Assembly: GCF_000243095.1 (NCBI RefSeq)
Contig: NZ_AHJE01000003.1
Location: 124,001 to 188,000 of the forward strand
Source of the DNA: Cupriavidus basilensis OR16
Lineage (GTDB): Bacteria; Pseudomonadota; Gammaproteobacteria; Burkholderiales; Burkholderiaceae
DNA: 64,000 bases
Reading direction: 5' to 3'
A program made the translations under genes and the position numbers. The notes below the pieces were generated by a model. It was given only the letters and a program-made list of their open reading frames with translations, ran no database searches and had not been told where the DNA came from. Shown here piece after piece: positions 26,315 to 33,564 of the stretch; the stretch's first letter is position 1, and each line of letters starts with the position of its first letter.

Positions 26315-27229
26315 CTATTTGATCGGCGGTACTGGGCGTGTCGGAGTGCCTTGCGCGAGCAGGAATTCGCAATGCAGGGTGTAGTACGGCGCCTGCTGTC
26401 CGGGGCGAGGGCCGGACCTTGCCTCATGCCGGTCGAACTTGCCGATTAGGTCTCGCGTGACACCGAATGTGACATCCGAGTCCAGGTACTCGGCATCATC
26501 GGCAAAGATCTGCGAGATCAGCGTGTCGTGACCTTCCGCGAAAACGACGAAATGCAGGTGTGCCGGGCGATATGGGTGGCGACGCTGGATACGCAGGAGG
26601 TCTCCGACGGGGCCATGCGTGGGTACCGGGTAACCGGCTGGCCTCAGGCTTCGGAAGTGGAAGTCGCCGTTCGCATCCGTAAAGAAATGGCCCCTCAGGT
26701 TCATCTCCGGTTGGTCCGGATCCTGATTCTCATAGAGGCCGATAGGCGAGGCCTGCCACACGTCCACCCTCGCGCCCTGGATCGGCTCACGGCGTATATT
26801 GAGAACTCGTCCGCTGACAAAGATCGGTGTTGCCGTCGTATCTTCCTGGACGATCGATGCGCCGAGTTCATAGTGCGGTGAGCCGTCACGGAAGAAGGGG
26901 CCAAGCAACGCTCCGCCAGTGCGATCTTCGCGCATGGAGTTGTTCAGCACCTTGACCAGCGTGGAGTAGCCAAGCACATCCGCCAGGAGCACGACCTCGT
27001 TATGGGAGTCGGTGCACGTCAGACCCACCCTTCGCAGGAAATCCAGCCCCTGTTCATATTCATCGTCGCTCAGCTTTACCTGATTCAGGAATGCATGGCC
27101 ATGCTCGACCAGTGCATTCAGGATCTCCTTGAGACGCGGATTTTCGGTCCTGCTCATTGCGGCAAGCACGACGTCCGTTACCGACGCGGCATCGCTGACA
27201 ATGCTGCCTTGCTGCACAGATTTCGTCAT
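26315..27229 (-). CDS. Intradiol ring-cleavage dioxygenase (hydroxyquinol/catechol 1,2-dioxygenase type)
   Basis: This is a 304-residue cytoplasmic non-haem Fe(III) dioxygenase; ATG 27229 has GGAGAAA upstream, while the longer open frame beyond it is not coding. The N-terminal helical dimerisation domain ('NPRLKEILNALVEHGHAFLN') leads to the catalytic beta-sandwich. Iron ligands are the Tyr in 'GLYENQDP', the Tyr in 'AGYPVPTHGP' and the two His of 'RPAHLHFVV'. The 'GPFFRDGSP' segment matches hydroxyquinol 1,2-dioxygenases more than catechol enzymes (family knowledge). It would open a di- or trihydroxybenzene between the hydroxyls to a cis,cis-muconate or maleylacetate. Divergent from the receptor-like gene at 27437, it has a LacI-type operator 12 bases before its start. 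Confidence 0.92.
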   Translation of the reverse strand: MTKSVQQGSIVSDAASVTDVVLAAMSRTENPRLKEILNALVEHGHAFLNQVKLSDDEYEQGLDFLRRVGLTCTDSHNEVVLLADVLGYSTLVKVLNNSMREDRTGGALLGPFFRDGSPHYELGASIVQEDTTATPIFVSGRVLNIRREPIQGARVDVWQASPIGLYENQDPDQPEMNLRGHFFTDANGDFHFRSLRPAGYPVPTHGPVGDLLRIQRRHPYRPAHLHFVVFAEGHDTLISQIFADDAEYLDSDVTFGVTRDLIGKFDRHEARSGPRPGQQAPYYTLHCEFLLAQGTPTRPVPPIK

Positions 27230-27241
27230 TACGTTTCTCCT

Positions 27242-27255
27242 TGCAATCGTTTGCA
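27242..27255. promoter_or_regulatory. LacI-type operator at the dioxygenase start
   Basis: TGCAATCGTTTGCA, one mismatch. It lies 12 bases upstream of the dioxygenase ATG on the reverse strand, where a bound repressor would block initiation. Confidence 0.85.
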
Positions 27256-27402
27256 TGCTAGCTTCAAAAGAGGCGATTGTCAAAGTCAATGTTGAAGGCT
27301 GGGATGCGTGCATATCGAATGCCGCGGCGCCCATAATCCTCAAGCGCAAAACGGTAATCCGCAGCAGCGCGCCTTGACTCCGATGGAGTCGTGGAACTAT
27401 TA

Positions 27403-27416
27403 TGCAATCGATTGCG
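27403..27416. promoter_or_regulatory. LacI-type operator before the NMT1-like gene
   Basis: TGCAATCGATTGCG, one mismatch. It lies 20 bases before ATG 27437 and 161 bases from the dioxygenase operator across the divergent promoter region. Confidence 0.85.
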
Positions 27417-27436
27417 TCAATTTTTGAGGAGTTCAC

Positions 27437-28372
27437 ATGAACAGGATAACCGTCCTCGGTTTCGAAGGCGCCTTCAACCTTCCGATCTGGGTAGGGCACC
27501 GGCAACGGCACTTCGAGAAGCACGGGTTGGAAGTCAGCCTGGAGTACGTCAAGGGATCGGTCGACATGGTCAACCGCCTGACATCGGGCACGGCACAAAT
27601 CGCCTTGACGAGCGTGGACAACGTTCTGGCGTATCGGAGCGGACAGGGCGAAACGGCAAACGGCAGCGCGCCAGACCTCGTGGCATTCATGGGAGGCGAT
27701 CATGGATTTCTGTCGTTGATGTCGCGGCCAGAGATCACCGCGGTTTCGCAACTGCGAGGCAAGACGCTTTCGGTAGACGCGCTGACTACCGGCTTTGCGT
27801 TTCTGCTGCGGGAAATCCTTGCCGCGAACCGCATTGCGTTGACCGATGTGGCATTCGATGCAGCGGGCGGCACAGGCAACCGGTATCGTGCGCTGGTCGC
27901 CGGCAAGCACGACGGGACATTGGTGCGCACCCCCTTCGAGCGGCTGGCGGAAGGCCAAGGATGCAATGTCCTCGTGAGCGGCAAGTCGCTATTCGCGGAC
28001 TACCTGGGAACGGTGGGTGCGGTCCTGCAGTCTTGGGCATGCCGAAATCGGGCGCAACTGGTGGGATTCTTACTGGCGTATCGGGAGGCGTTGAATTGGA
28101 TCTTCGACGCGAGTAACGGCAATGCGATCGTCGAAATCCTGCGGACAGAGTTCGCCCAGCTCACGCGCGACGACGCGCGCGCCGTGCTCGATGACCTGGT
28201 GGACCCGGCACATGGACTGATCCGAGATATGGAAATTCCGGACGCAGGTCTGGCTCTGGTCTCGCGTATTCGCGACAGCCACGCATTGGTGCCGACTAAT
28301 GGGCCATTTGTTGATTGTGTGGACCGGCAATACCTTCGACTGGCACAGCAAGCAGCCGGCTGGTCACGCTAG
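27437..28372 (+). CDS. NMT1/SsuA-like substrate-binding protein without signal peptide
   Basis: This is a 311-residue protein of the periplasmic-binding-protein type II fold (NMT1/THI5, ABC receptor for nitrate, taurine or thiamine precursors). Its start 'MNRITVLGFEGAFNLPIWVG' goes straight into the first beta strand; 'HFEKHGLEVSLEYVKGSVDM' and 'LTSGTAQIALTSVDNVLAY' follow the family pattern. There is no signal peptide and no ABC permease or ATPase gene nearby. This makes a cytoplasmic role plausible: ligand sensing, or an enzyme-like function as in 4,5-dihydroxyphthalate decarboxylase, which shares this fold. GAGG at 27427 supports ATG 27437. It is controlled by a LacI-type operator 20 bases upstream, facing the dioxygenase. 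Confidence 0.8.
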   Translation: MNRITVLGFEGAFNLPIWVGHRQRHFEKHGLEVSLEYVKGSVDMVNRLTSGTAQIALTSVDNVLAYRSGQGETANGSAPDLVAFMGGDHGFLSLMSRPEITAVSQLRGKTLSVDALTTGFAFLLREILAANRIALTDVAFDAAGGTGNRYRALVAGKHDGTLVRTPFERLAEGQGCNVLVSGKSLFADYLGTVGAVLQSWACRNRAQLVGFLLAYREALNWIFDASNGNAIVEILRTEFAQLTRDDARAVLDDLVDPAHGLIRDMEIPDAGLALVSRIRDSHALVPTNGPFVDCVDRQYLRLAQQAAGWSR

Positions 28373-28397
28373 CCGGCGGGGTACCGCCAAAGCAATA

Positions 28398-28427
28398 CGG
28401 GCGAAGATGCATTGGCATCCTCGCCCG
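28398..28427. terminator. Bidirectional hairpin between convergent genes
   Basis: CGGGCGAAGATGC and GCATCCTCGCCCG pair into a near-perfect 12-bp stem with an ATTG loop, placed between the NMT1-like and RidA genes, which end towards each other. Confidence 0.75.
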
Positions 28428-28468
28428 GTGACGTGGCGACCGCGCTATGCGCGGATTTACTCAGCCGT

Positions 28469-28879
28469 TCAGTCGACGACGGCAATGGCCTGTACTTCAA
28501 CCAGCATTTCCGGTTTGGCCAGGCCAGTGACGGTGATCAGCGCACTAGCAGGAAAATTGTCGCCGAACACGTCTTTGCGGATCTTGGTGAACTGATCGCC
28601 ATAGCGCCCGTCGGTGATCGATACAGTCATCGTGACAATGTCCGCGAGCGTTCCCCCCGCCTCTTCGAGGGTTTTGGAGATCCGACGAATGACCTCACGC
28701 GCTTGTCCGTCGAAGTTTCCGGCAAGGGAATTACCCTGTCCGTCCTCGACCACGGTTTGGCCTGCCAACCATACGATGGTGCCGCCTCGCGTGATGACTG
28801 CGGGTGAGTACGCTCGCTGTTGCGCGGCATCGCGCTTGATATAGCGCCGGACATGCTTCTGTTGCTGCTCATTTGCCAT
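28469..28879 (-). CDS. RidA (YjgF/UK114) family enamine/imine deaminase, cytosolic
   Basis: This is a 136-residue RidA-family protein. 'QRAYSPAVITRGGTIVWLAG' opens the fold, and 'FPASALITVTGLAKPEMLVE' is the strand where canonical RidA carries its catalytic Arg; here the position is Ile/Thr-flanked, so the deaminase activity of true RidA is doubtful. It resembles the aminomuconate/aminoacrylate-related Rid subgroups that occur in aromatic and N-heterocycle catabolic operons. It is about 45% similar by eye to the exported paralogue at 22048. It is transcribed on the reverse strand downstream of LacI regulator 1, with its own LacI-type operator at 28934, 55 bases upstream of the start. Confidence 0.87.
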   Translation of the reverse strand: MANEQQQKHVRRYIKRDAAQQRAYSPAVITRGGTIVWLAGQTVVEDGQGNSLAGNFDGQAREVIRRISKTLEEAGGTLADIVTMTVSITDGRYGDQFTKIRKDVFGDNFPASALITVTGLAKPEMLVEVQAIAVVD

Positions 28880-28933
28880 GTGAAACCTCGCTTTTGCTGA
28901 GTGGGTGTAAATCGAATATCAGTAAGTGTCATG

Positions 28934-28947
28934 CACAATCGATTGCG
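28934..28947. promoter_or_regulatory. LacI-type operator before the cytosolic ridA gene
   Basis: CACAATCGATTGCG around the same TCGA centre, with the outer bases degenerate. It lies between the RidA start (28879) and the end of LacI regulator 1. Confidence 0.75.
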
Positions 28948-28978
28948 GGTCGATGTAAGCAGATCAAGTTGCCAAAGC

Positions 28979-30052
28979 TCAAGTTCGGACTGACTGAATG
29001 GTTTTGCCGTGCCGGGGAGAGGCGAGGTGGGTTGGTTGTGCCGTCGAGCCACGAACGACCAACTTCGGCACCAGTTTCGCCGTCACCGCTTTGCCATGCG
29101 GCGATTCGATTTGCCGGAGCAGCAGGGCTGTTGCCTGTTCGCCCATGTCACGCATGGCCATTCGGATCGTGGTAAGCGGCGGGACGAGTGCGTCGACGAA
29201 AGGCATGTCATTGTGTCCGGCCACAGAGACATCTTCCGGGCAGCGTATGCCAGTGGCACGCAAGTAGTCATAGCAGCCCATCGCAACTAGATCGTTGCCG
29301 GCCGCGATGGCGGTAAGCCCCGGGAGGGCTTCGAACAACCGGGCACAGGCTTCGTGGCCGGCCTGGCGGGAATAGCTGGCTGCCTCGACGACGCGCCAGG
29401 CGTCTCGCCGCAGCCGATGGCGCCGCACAGCGTGCTCGAAGCCCTCGCGCCGCAAATGCCCGGTGGACAAGACTTCCGGGCCAGCGATATGGCCAATGCG
29501 TCGATGGCCGAGCGCCACCAGGTGGTCCACTGTCATGCGCATGGCGAGTAAGTTGTCGTTGACCACGCAGGATGCACGGCCGGTGTCTTCCCCCCGGTTG
29601 ACTAGGACCACCGGGACATGCTGGGCGAGGCAGTAATCGAGTAGCGGGTCGTCTCGCTCGGCAGTCGCCAGGAGCAAACCTTCCACCTGGCGCGCGACAA
29701 TCTGGTCTATCACGAAGCGCTGGCGGCTCTTGTCGGTACCCGCATTGATGACGATCGGGACATAGCCGTGTTGAGCCAGCATCGCCTCGATTCCGGCCAG
29801 GATGGGCGGAAACACTGGGTTTGCTAGGTCGGGCAGTACAACGCCGACCAGGCCAGAGCGCTGCGTACGCAAGCCCGCGGCAATGCGGTTGGGGCGGAAA
29901 CCCCATGCGTGCGCCACCTCCAGGACGCGTGCCACGACGTCCCGCGCCACAAGGTGCCGCGTGGCCGGATTCATCACGCGGGAAACGGTGGAATAGTGGA
30001 CGTCGATCTCGACGGCGAGGTCTTTAAGCGTGACACGCTTGCGCTCGGACAT
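28979..30052 (-). CDS. LacI-family transcriptional regulator 1
   Basis: This is a 357-residue repressor. The N-terminal HTH is 'VTLKDLAVEIDVHYSTVSRV' and the hinge helix follows at about residue 50 ('NRIAAGLRTQRSGLVGVVLP'). The remainder is a type I periplasmic-binding-like effector domain, ending in 'DMPFVDALVPPLTTIRMAMRD'. The HTH is strongly similar to that of LacI regulator 2 (33565), including 'VHxSTVSRxxNPATR', so both may read the same operator class, TGCAATCGATTGCA. No copy of that operator was found in front of this gene. The effector domain residues differ from regulator 2, suggesting a different inducer. Its position in the middle of the operator-rich block makes it a prime candidate for the regulon repressor. 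Confidence 0.92.
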   Translation of the reverse strand: MSERKRVTLKDLAVEIDVHYSTVSRVMNPATRHLVARDVVARVLEVAHAWGFRPNRIAAGLRTQRSGLVGVVLPDLANPVFPPILAGIEAMLAQHGYVPIVINAGTDKSRQRFVIDQIVARQVEGLLLATAERDDPLLDYCLAQHVPVVLVNRGEDTGRASCVVNDNLLAMRMTVDHLVALGHRRIGHIAGPEVLSTGHLRREGFEHAVRRHRLRRDAWRVVEAASYSRQAGHEACARLFEALPGLTAIAAGNDLVAMGCYDYLRATGIRCPEDVSVAGHNDMPFVDALVPPLTTIRMAMRDMGEQATALLLRQIESPHGKAVTAKLVPKLVVRGSTAQPTHLASPRHGKTIQSVRT

Positions 30053-30340
30053 GGAGAAGCTTGCCGTGGCGTGGTGTTTAGCTTACTGCCCGCTTGTCGC
30101 GGCAGACTGCCGCACCACAGGCGCCAGCTTGCTGATACCACGAATCGAACGCGTAGCCGGGCAAGCCGTCCGCGCGGCCCGCGGCAAAAGTACGCAAGGG
30201 CGGGTATTTCGGATCATTGGTGTCCTCCTCACTGCGGATACTTCAGAAGTCAAGTTGCGAATCAGCCTGCGGATCTCTGCCCGCGATTTCAGTGGCATTG
30301 CCAGGGCCACGCAAGATGCGTGCGCAGCCCGGCTCGAAGC

Positions 30341-30682
30341 TCAAAGCTTCTGGTACGGCATAGCCAGTAACAGCAGGGCCGGTCTGTTATGCGGATTCGA
30401 CACCTGGCGCGCCTCGTTGGGTGCCAGCCGAACGGAGTCGAACTGGTCAAGCTGCACGGATTCTTCCGGTGTGTGGATGCAGACCCGGCCTTCGAGCACC
30501 ACGTAATGTTTTTCCACCGGCGAAGCATCCATGGACGTCTGTCCACCTGGCAGCAGGACGGAGACGCCCAGCCACAGTGCCTCGGACAGCCCTGCCTCGT
30601 GCCCCTGCAGACGCAGGCAATGCATGCCATGGTGATTTGGCGGAAAGTACACCGGTGCTTCGTTAAAACGTGTGGTGTTCAT
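30341..30682 (-). CDS. Small cupin-domain protein
   Basis: This is a 113-residue single-domain cupin. The conserved barrel motifs are 'LLPGGQTSMDASPVEKHYVV' and 'PNEARQVSNPHNRPALLLL'; the metal-binding His/Glu set of motif 1 is only partly kept (one His, one Glu), so a non-catalytic sugar- or metal-binding role is possible. Its start overlaps the last bases of the upstream oxidoreductase gene (ATGA-type, 30679-30682), showing translational coupling. It is the final gene of the reverse operon SDR - BKACE - oxidoreductase - cupin that starts under the tandem LacI operators at 33279. Its function in the pathway is unknown. The 288 bases from 30053 to 30340 hold no recognised gene. Confidence 0.8.
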   Translation of the reverse strand: MNTTRFNEAPVYFPPNHHGMHCLRLQGHEAGLSEALWLGVSVLLPGGQTSMDASPVEKHYVVLEGRVCIHTPEESVQLDQFDSVRLAPNEARQVSNPHNRPALLLLAMPYQKL

Positions 30683-31668
30683 GGCTTGAGCACCACACGC
30701 TCGGTCGCGCCCTGCAGCACCGCCCGATAGGCCTGGTCGGCCCGCTCGAGGCTGTAGGTGTAGGCCGGCAGTACGGAGAAGGGCTGAAGCTTGCCCTGGG
30801 CGAACATCGGAGCCAATGCATCGAGAATGCGCGCGCAGGCGGCACTGTCAAGCGCCAGTGTATCGACGCCGACGTAAGTGTGCTGGCCACGGTAGAACGC
30901 GAAAATGTCGAAGGGCATCGCCTTCTCGATGGTCGAGATGAAGATTTGCTTGGCACCAATGGCCATGGCCTGATTGGCCTGCTCGAAATACGGGCTACCT
31001 ACGGTGTTGTAGACGATGTCGGCACCGTGGCCAGCCGTTTCGTCGCGTACCACGGCGGCAATGGCTTCGCTGCTGGCGTCAATCATGCGCACGGGGCCAT
31101 TGGCGTGGCCCCGGTAGGCCTCGGCCGTGCGTTCAACGGCGAGAGCGCGGGCGCCTAGGGCAGTGGCAATCTGAATCGTGGCCTGGCCGACTTTGCCGTT
31201 GCCGCCGCAGACCAGCACGACGTCGCCGGCCGAAGGCATGCCAGCGCGACGCAGGCCCTCATAAGCGGTGATGAAAGGTACGCCAACGGCGCCTGCTTCC
31301 AGCAGCGACAGGGCCGCGGGCTTGGCCCGCACTGATTGTGCTTCGATGGTTAGATATCGGCCGTGAGTGCCGTCGCGGCGAATACCTAGTTCGCCGCCGC
31401 TACCCCAGACCTCCAGGCCGACCATGTCGCTCGGGCCGTCCACGACGATCCCGGCATAGTCACGGCCCGGCGTGCGCGGCCACACCGCATGCGGCATCAG
31501 ACCCAGGGTTGCCTTGACGTCGCTCGGATTCACGCCGGCGCTCACCACTTCGATCACGCACTGGCCGGTGCCGGCAGTGGGGCGGGCCACGCCTGCCAGT
31601 TGCAGGCGAAGGGAGTCGATGTCCGAGGCTTTCTCGGTGATGCGGATAGTGTTCACGTTGTCTCTCAT
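30679..31668 (-). CDS. Quinone-oxidoreductase/zeta-crystallin-type MDR dehydrogenase
   Basis: This is a 329-residue medium-chain dehydrogenase/reductase without the structural-zinc Cys cluster, so it is of the quinone oxidoreductase type. The GroES-like N-terminal domain has 'VIEVVSAGVNPSDVKATLGL' and 'RTPGRDYAGIVVDGPS'; the Rossmann domain shows 'VLVCGGNGKVGQATIQIATA', where the usual AxxGxxG is 'GGNGKVG'. Such enzymes reduce quinones, enones or acryloyl derivatives with NADPH. In this operon (after a beta-keto acid cleavage enzyme) it could reduce an unsaturated ring-cleavage product (inference). It overlaps the downstream cupin gene by four bases and lies 36 bases behind the BKACE gene. 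Confidence 0.9.
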   Translation of the reverse strand: MRDNVNTIRITEKASDIDSLRLQLAGVARPTAGTGQCVIEVVSAGVNPSDVKATLGLMPHAVWPRTPGRDYAGIVVDGPSDMVGLEVWGSGGELGIRRDGTHGRYLTIEAQSVRAKPAALSLLEAGAVGVPFITAYEGLRRAGMPSAGDVVLVCGGNGKVGQATIQIATALGARALAVERTAEAYRGHANGPVRMIDASSEAIAAVVRDETAGHGADIVYNTVGSPYFEQANQAMAIGAKQIFISTIEKAMPFDIFAFYRGQHTYVGVDTLALDSAACARILDALAPMFAQGKLQPFSVLPAYTYSLERADQAYRAVLQGATERVVLKP

Positions 31669-31704
31669 TGTCTGATTGGGTTGCGATGCGTTGAGTGGAT
31701 CGGT

Positions 31705-32589
31705 TCAGGCTTCGCGCAGGCCGAGCGCGCGTCGCGCTTCGGCGGCAGAGGCGATTTCTCCGCCAAGCGAGCGCACGATATCGACGGCTTTGGTGACCAG
31801 CGCTGCGTTATTCGGCGCAAGCACGCCTTTGTCGAGATAGATATTGTCTTCAAGTCCCACCCGGACATGGCCGCCGGCCAGCCATGCCTGAGCCACGACG
31901 GGAAATTCCGCGCGGCCGATGCCGAAGGCCGACCAGTGGGCGCCGGCAGGCAGCATATTGCGCGCGTAGAAGATGGTTTCCGGCGTGGGCGCGAAGCCGT
32001 ACTTGACGCCGAGGACGAAGGTCCAAAGGCCGGGGCCGTCCAGTACGCCCTCGCGGATGAAGTCGAGTGCCATGTTGAGGTCTCCGGAATCGAAGATCTC
32101 AAGCTCGGGCATGACGCCGGCAGCACGAATCACTGCGGCCATCTTGCGAACATTGCCCGGCGTATTCATCACCACGTCGGCGCCCGAGTTCATGGTGTTC
32201 AGGTCGAGGGAACACACGTCCGGACGTAGTGCCGAGATGTGTTCGACGCGCTTCAGCGGATGCAGCAGGGTCGTTCCCGATGCCGCAACACGGGGTTCAT
32301 CCTCGCGCGGCACGAAGCGGCCGCCCGGGCCCGTCGTCAGGTTAATGATGAGCGTGCGGTTGCGCTGGCGGATGCGGTCGATGACGTCAGCGTAATAGTC
32401 AAGCGACATCGAGGGGCGACCGGTCTCGGGGTCGCGTACGTGGATATGTGCGGCAGCAGCGCCGGCTTCGGCCGCTTCCAGCGCGGCGTTGGCGATCTGC
32501 TCCGGGGTGACTGGCAGCGCGGGATGCTGCCCGGGGGTGACGATATTGCCGGTGACGGCGCAGGTAATGATGGTCTTGCGTGCGTGCAT
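31705..32589 (-). CDS. Beta-keto acid cleavage enzyme (BKACE, DUF849)
   Basis: This is a 294-residue Zn-dependent TIM-barrel enzyme. It begins 'KTIITCAVTGNIVTPGQHPA', has the metal-binding 'AAAHIHVRDPETGRPS' (two His of the HxH motif) and the later 'NTMNSGADVVMNTPGN' and 'VGLEDNIYLDKGVLAPNNA' segments (the Glu of VGLEDN is conserved). BKACE enzymes, typified by lysine-fermentation Kce, split a beta-keto acid with acetyl-CoA into acetoacetate and a new acyl-CoA. Substrate classes differ by pocket residues that I cannot assign here. Together with the intradiol dioxygenase this suggests a route in which a beta-ketoadipate-like product is cleaved by BKACE rather than by CoA transfer and thiolysis. 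It is a member of the operator-controlled reverse operon. Confidence 0.93.
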   Translation of the reverse strand: MHARKTIITCAVTGNIVTPGQHPALPVTPEQIANAALEAAEAGAAAAHIHVRDPETGRPSMSLDYYADVIDRIRQRNRTLIINLTTGPGGRFVPREDEPRVAASGTTLLHPLKRVEHISALRPDVCSLDLNTMNSGADVVMNTPGNVRKMAAVIRAAGVMPELEIFDSGDLNMALDFIREGVLDGPGLWTFVLGVKYGFAPTPETIFYARNMLPAGAHWSAFGIGRAEFPVVAQAWLAGGHVRVGLEDNIYLDKGVLAPNNAALVTKAVDIVRSLGGEIASAAEARRALGLREA

Positions 32590-32607
32590 GGTCGGTGAGG
32601 GGAAGTA

Positions 32608-33243
32608 TTACGATTCAGCCTTCGCGGTGCGCTCATTGAAGTCGCTGCTACGCCCGGGGACGAAGCCGGTATCCACGACGCCCGGGGAGACGTTGAGGAC
32701 ACGGATCTGGGGCGCCAGCGCCCGCCCGAGCGAGACCGCCATGACATCCAGCCCGGCCTTGGCCGCGCAGTACGCCACGTTGCTGCCCTGGCCGGTGCGC
32801 CCGGCAATGGAGCCGACATTCACCACGAGCCCGTCGCCGTGTGCGCGCAGATGTGGCGCGAAGGCGCGGATGGCGGCAAACTGGCCGCGCCAGTTGACGG
32901 CGAACAAGTCGTCAATCAACTCGTCGCTTAGCGCTTCGAGGTCCGCGTGCGGAATGGAACGCGTAAAGCCGGCCGCGTTCACAAGGATGTCCACGCGACC
33001 GTAGTGGTGTTGGACGTCATCAGCAAGCACGCGCAGCGACGCGCTGTCGCCGATCTCGGCAACCGCCGCGAGATGATTGCCGGCCGGCAGTGCGGCGGCC
33101 GAATGCGATGCCGTGTCGGCATCGCGGCCAGTCAGCACTACGCTCGCACCAAGGCTGGCAAGTGCTTTGCCGGCAGCAAGGCCAATCCCGCCTGTGCCGC
33201 CAAGGATGACGGCGACCTTGCCAGATAAGGAGTGCATTGTCAT
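32608..33243 (-). CDS. Short-chain dehydrogenase/reductase, C-terminally short
   Basis: This is a 211-residue SDR. The cofactor motif 'GGTGGIGLAAGKALASLGAS' (TGxxxGIG), 'LVNAAG' and the catalytic 'VNVGSIAG...YCAAK' set (Ser, Tyr, Lys) are intact. A classical SDR has about 250 residues. Here the protein stops after 'RSSDFNERTAKAES', where family members continue with about 40 residues for the substrate loop and dimer helix ('GxPEDVA...VTGQ'). The end is therefore likely truncated and activity is doubtful. It is the first gene of the reverse operon, 18 bases before the BKACE gene, and stands directly behind the tandem LacI operators at 33279-33305. Confidence 0.82.
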   Translation of the reverse strand: MTMHSLSGKVAVILGGTGGIGLAAGKALASLGASVVLTGRDADTASHSAAALPAGNHLAAVAEIGDSASLRVLADDVQHHYGRVDILVNAAGFTRSIPHADLEALSDELIDDLFAVNWRGQFAAIRAFAPHLRAHGDGLVVNVGSIAGRTGQGSNVAYCAAKAGLDVMAVSLGRALAPQIRVLNVSPGVVDTGFVPGRSSDFNERTAKAES

Positions 33244-33278
33244 AGGAAGCGTGGAGTAAGGTTAGCTGCTCAATCTAA

Positions 33279-33292
33279 TGCAATCGATTGCA
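33279..33292. promoter_or_regulatory. LacI-type operator, SDR-BKACE operon (copy 1)
   Basis: Perfect TGCAATCGATTGCA, 35 bases upstream of the SDR start. Confidence 0.87.
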
Positions 33293-33305
33293 GCAATCGA
33301 TTGCA
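33292..33305. promoter_or_regulatory. LacI-type operator, SDR-BKACE operon (copy 2)
   Basis: AGCAATCGATTGCA, sharing one base with copy 1 and centred 13 bases away. The two cannot easily hold two dimers on the same helix face at once. Confidence 0.85.
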
Positions 33306-33564
33306 TTATGAACGGCGCAGTGAGACAGTCAAGAGATTTTTTGACTTCAGGGCGCTTCCAGATGGATTGGCTTCGGCGAAATGCAGAAGCGACGCCGGCG
33401 AGCGCGTGCATTTCCCGGCGCGGGGGAGCGATGCGCCGTTCTGTCAGCCGGACGTTGGGGAGCGTTGAAGCGGGCTGGCGGCAGCGTTTTGTCGCGATTC
33501 GCCTGACCAGCTGGATTCAGGGATGGCGCCTGGTCAGGCTTGCCGGGGGAGGGGCAATCTCGGG

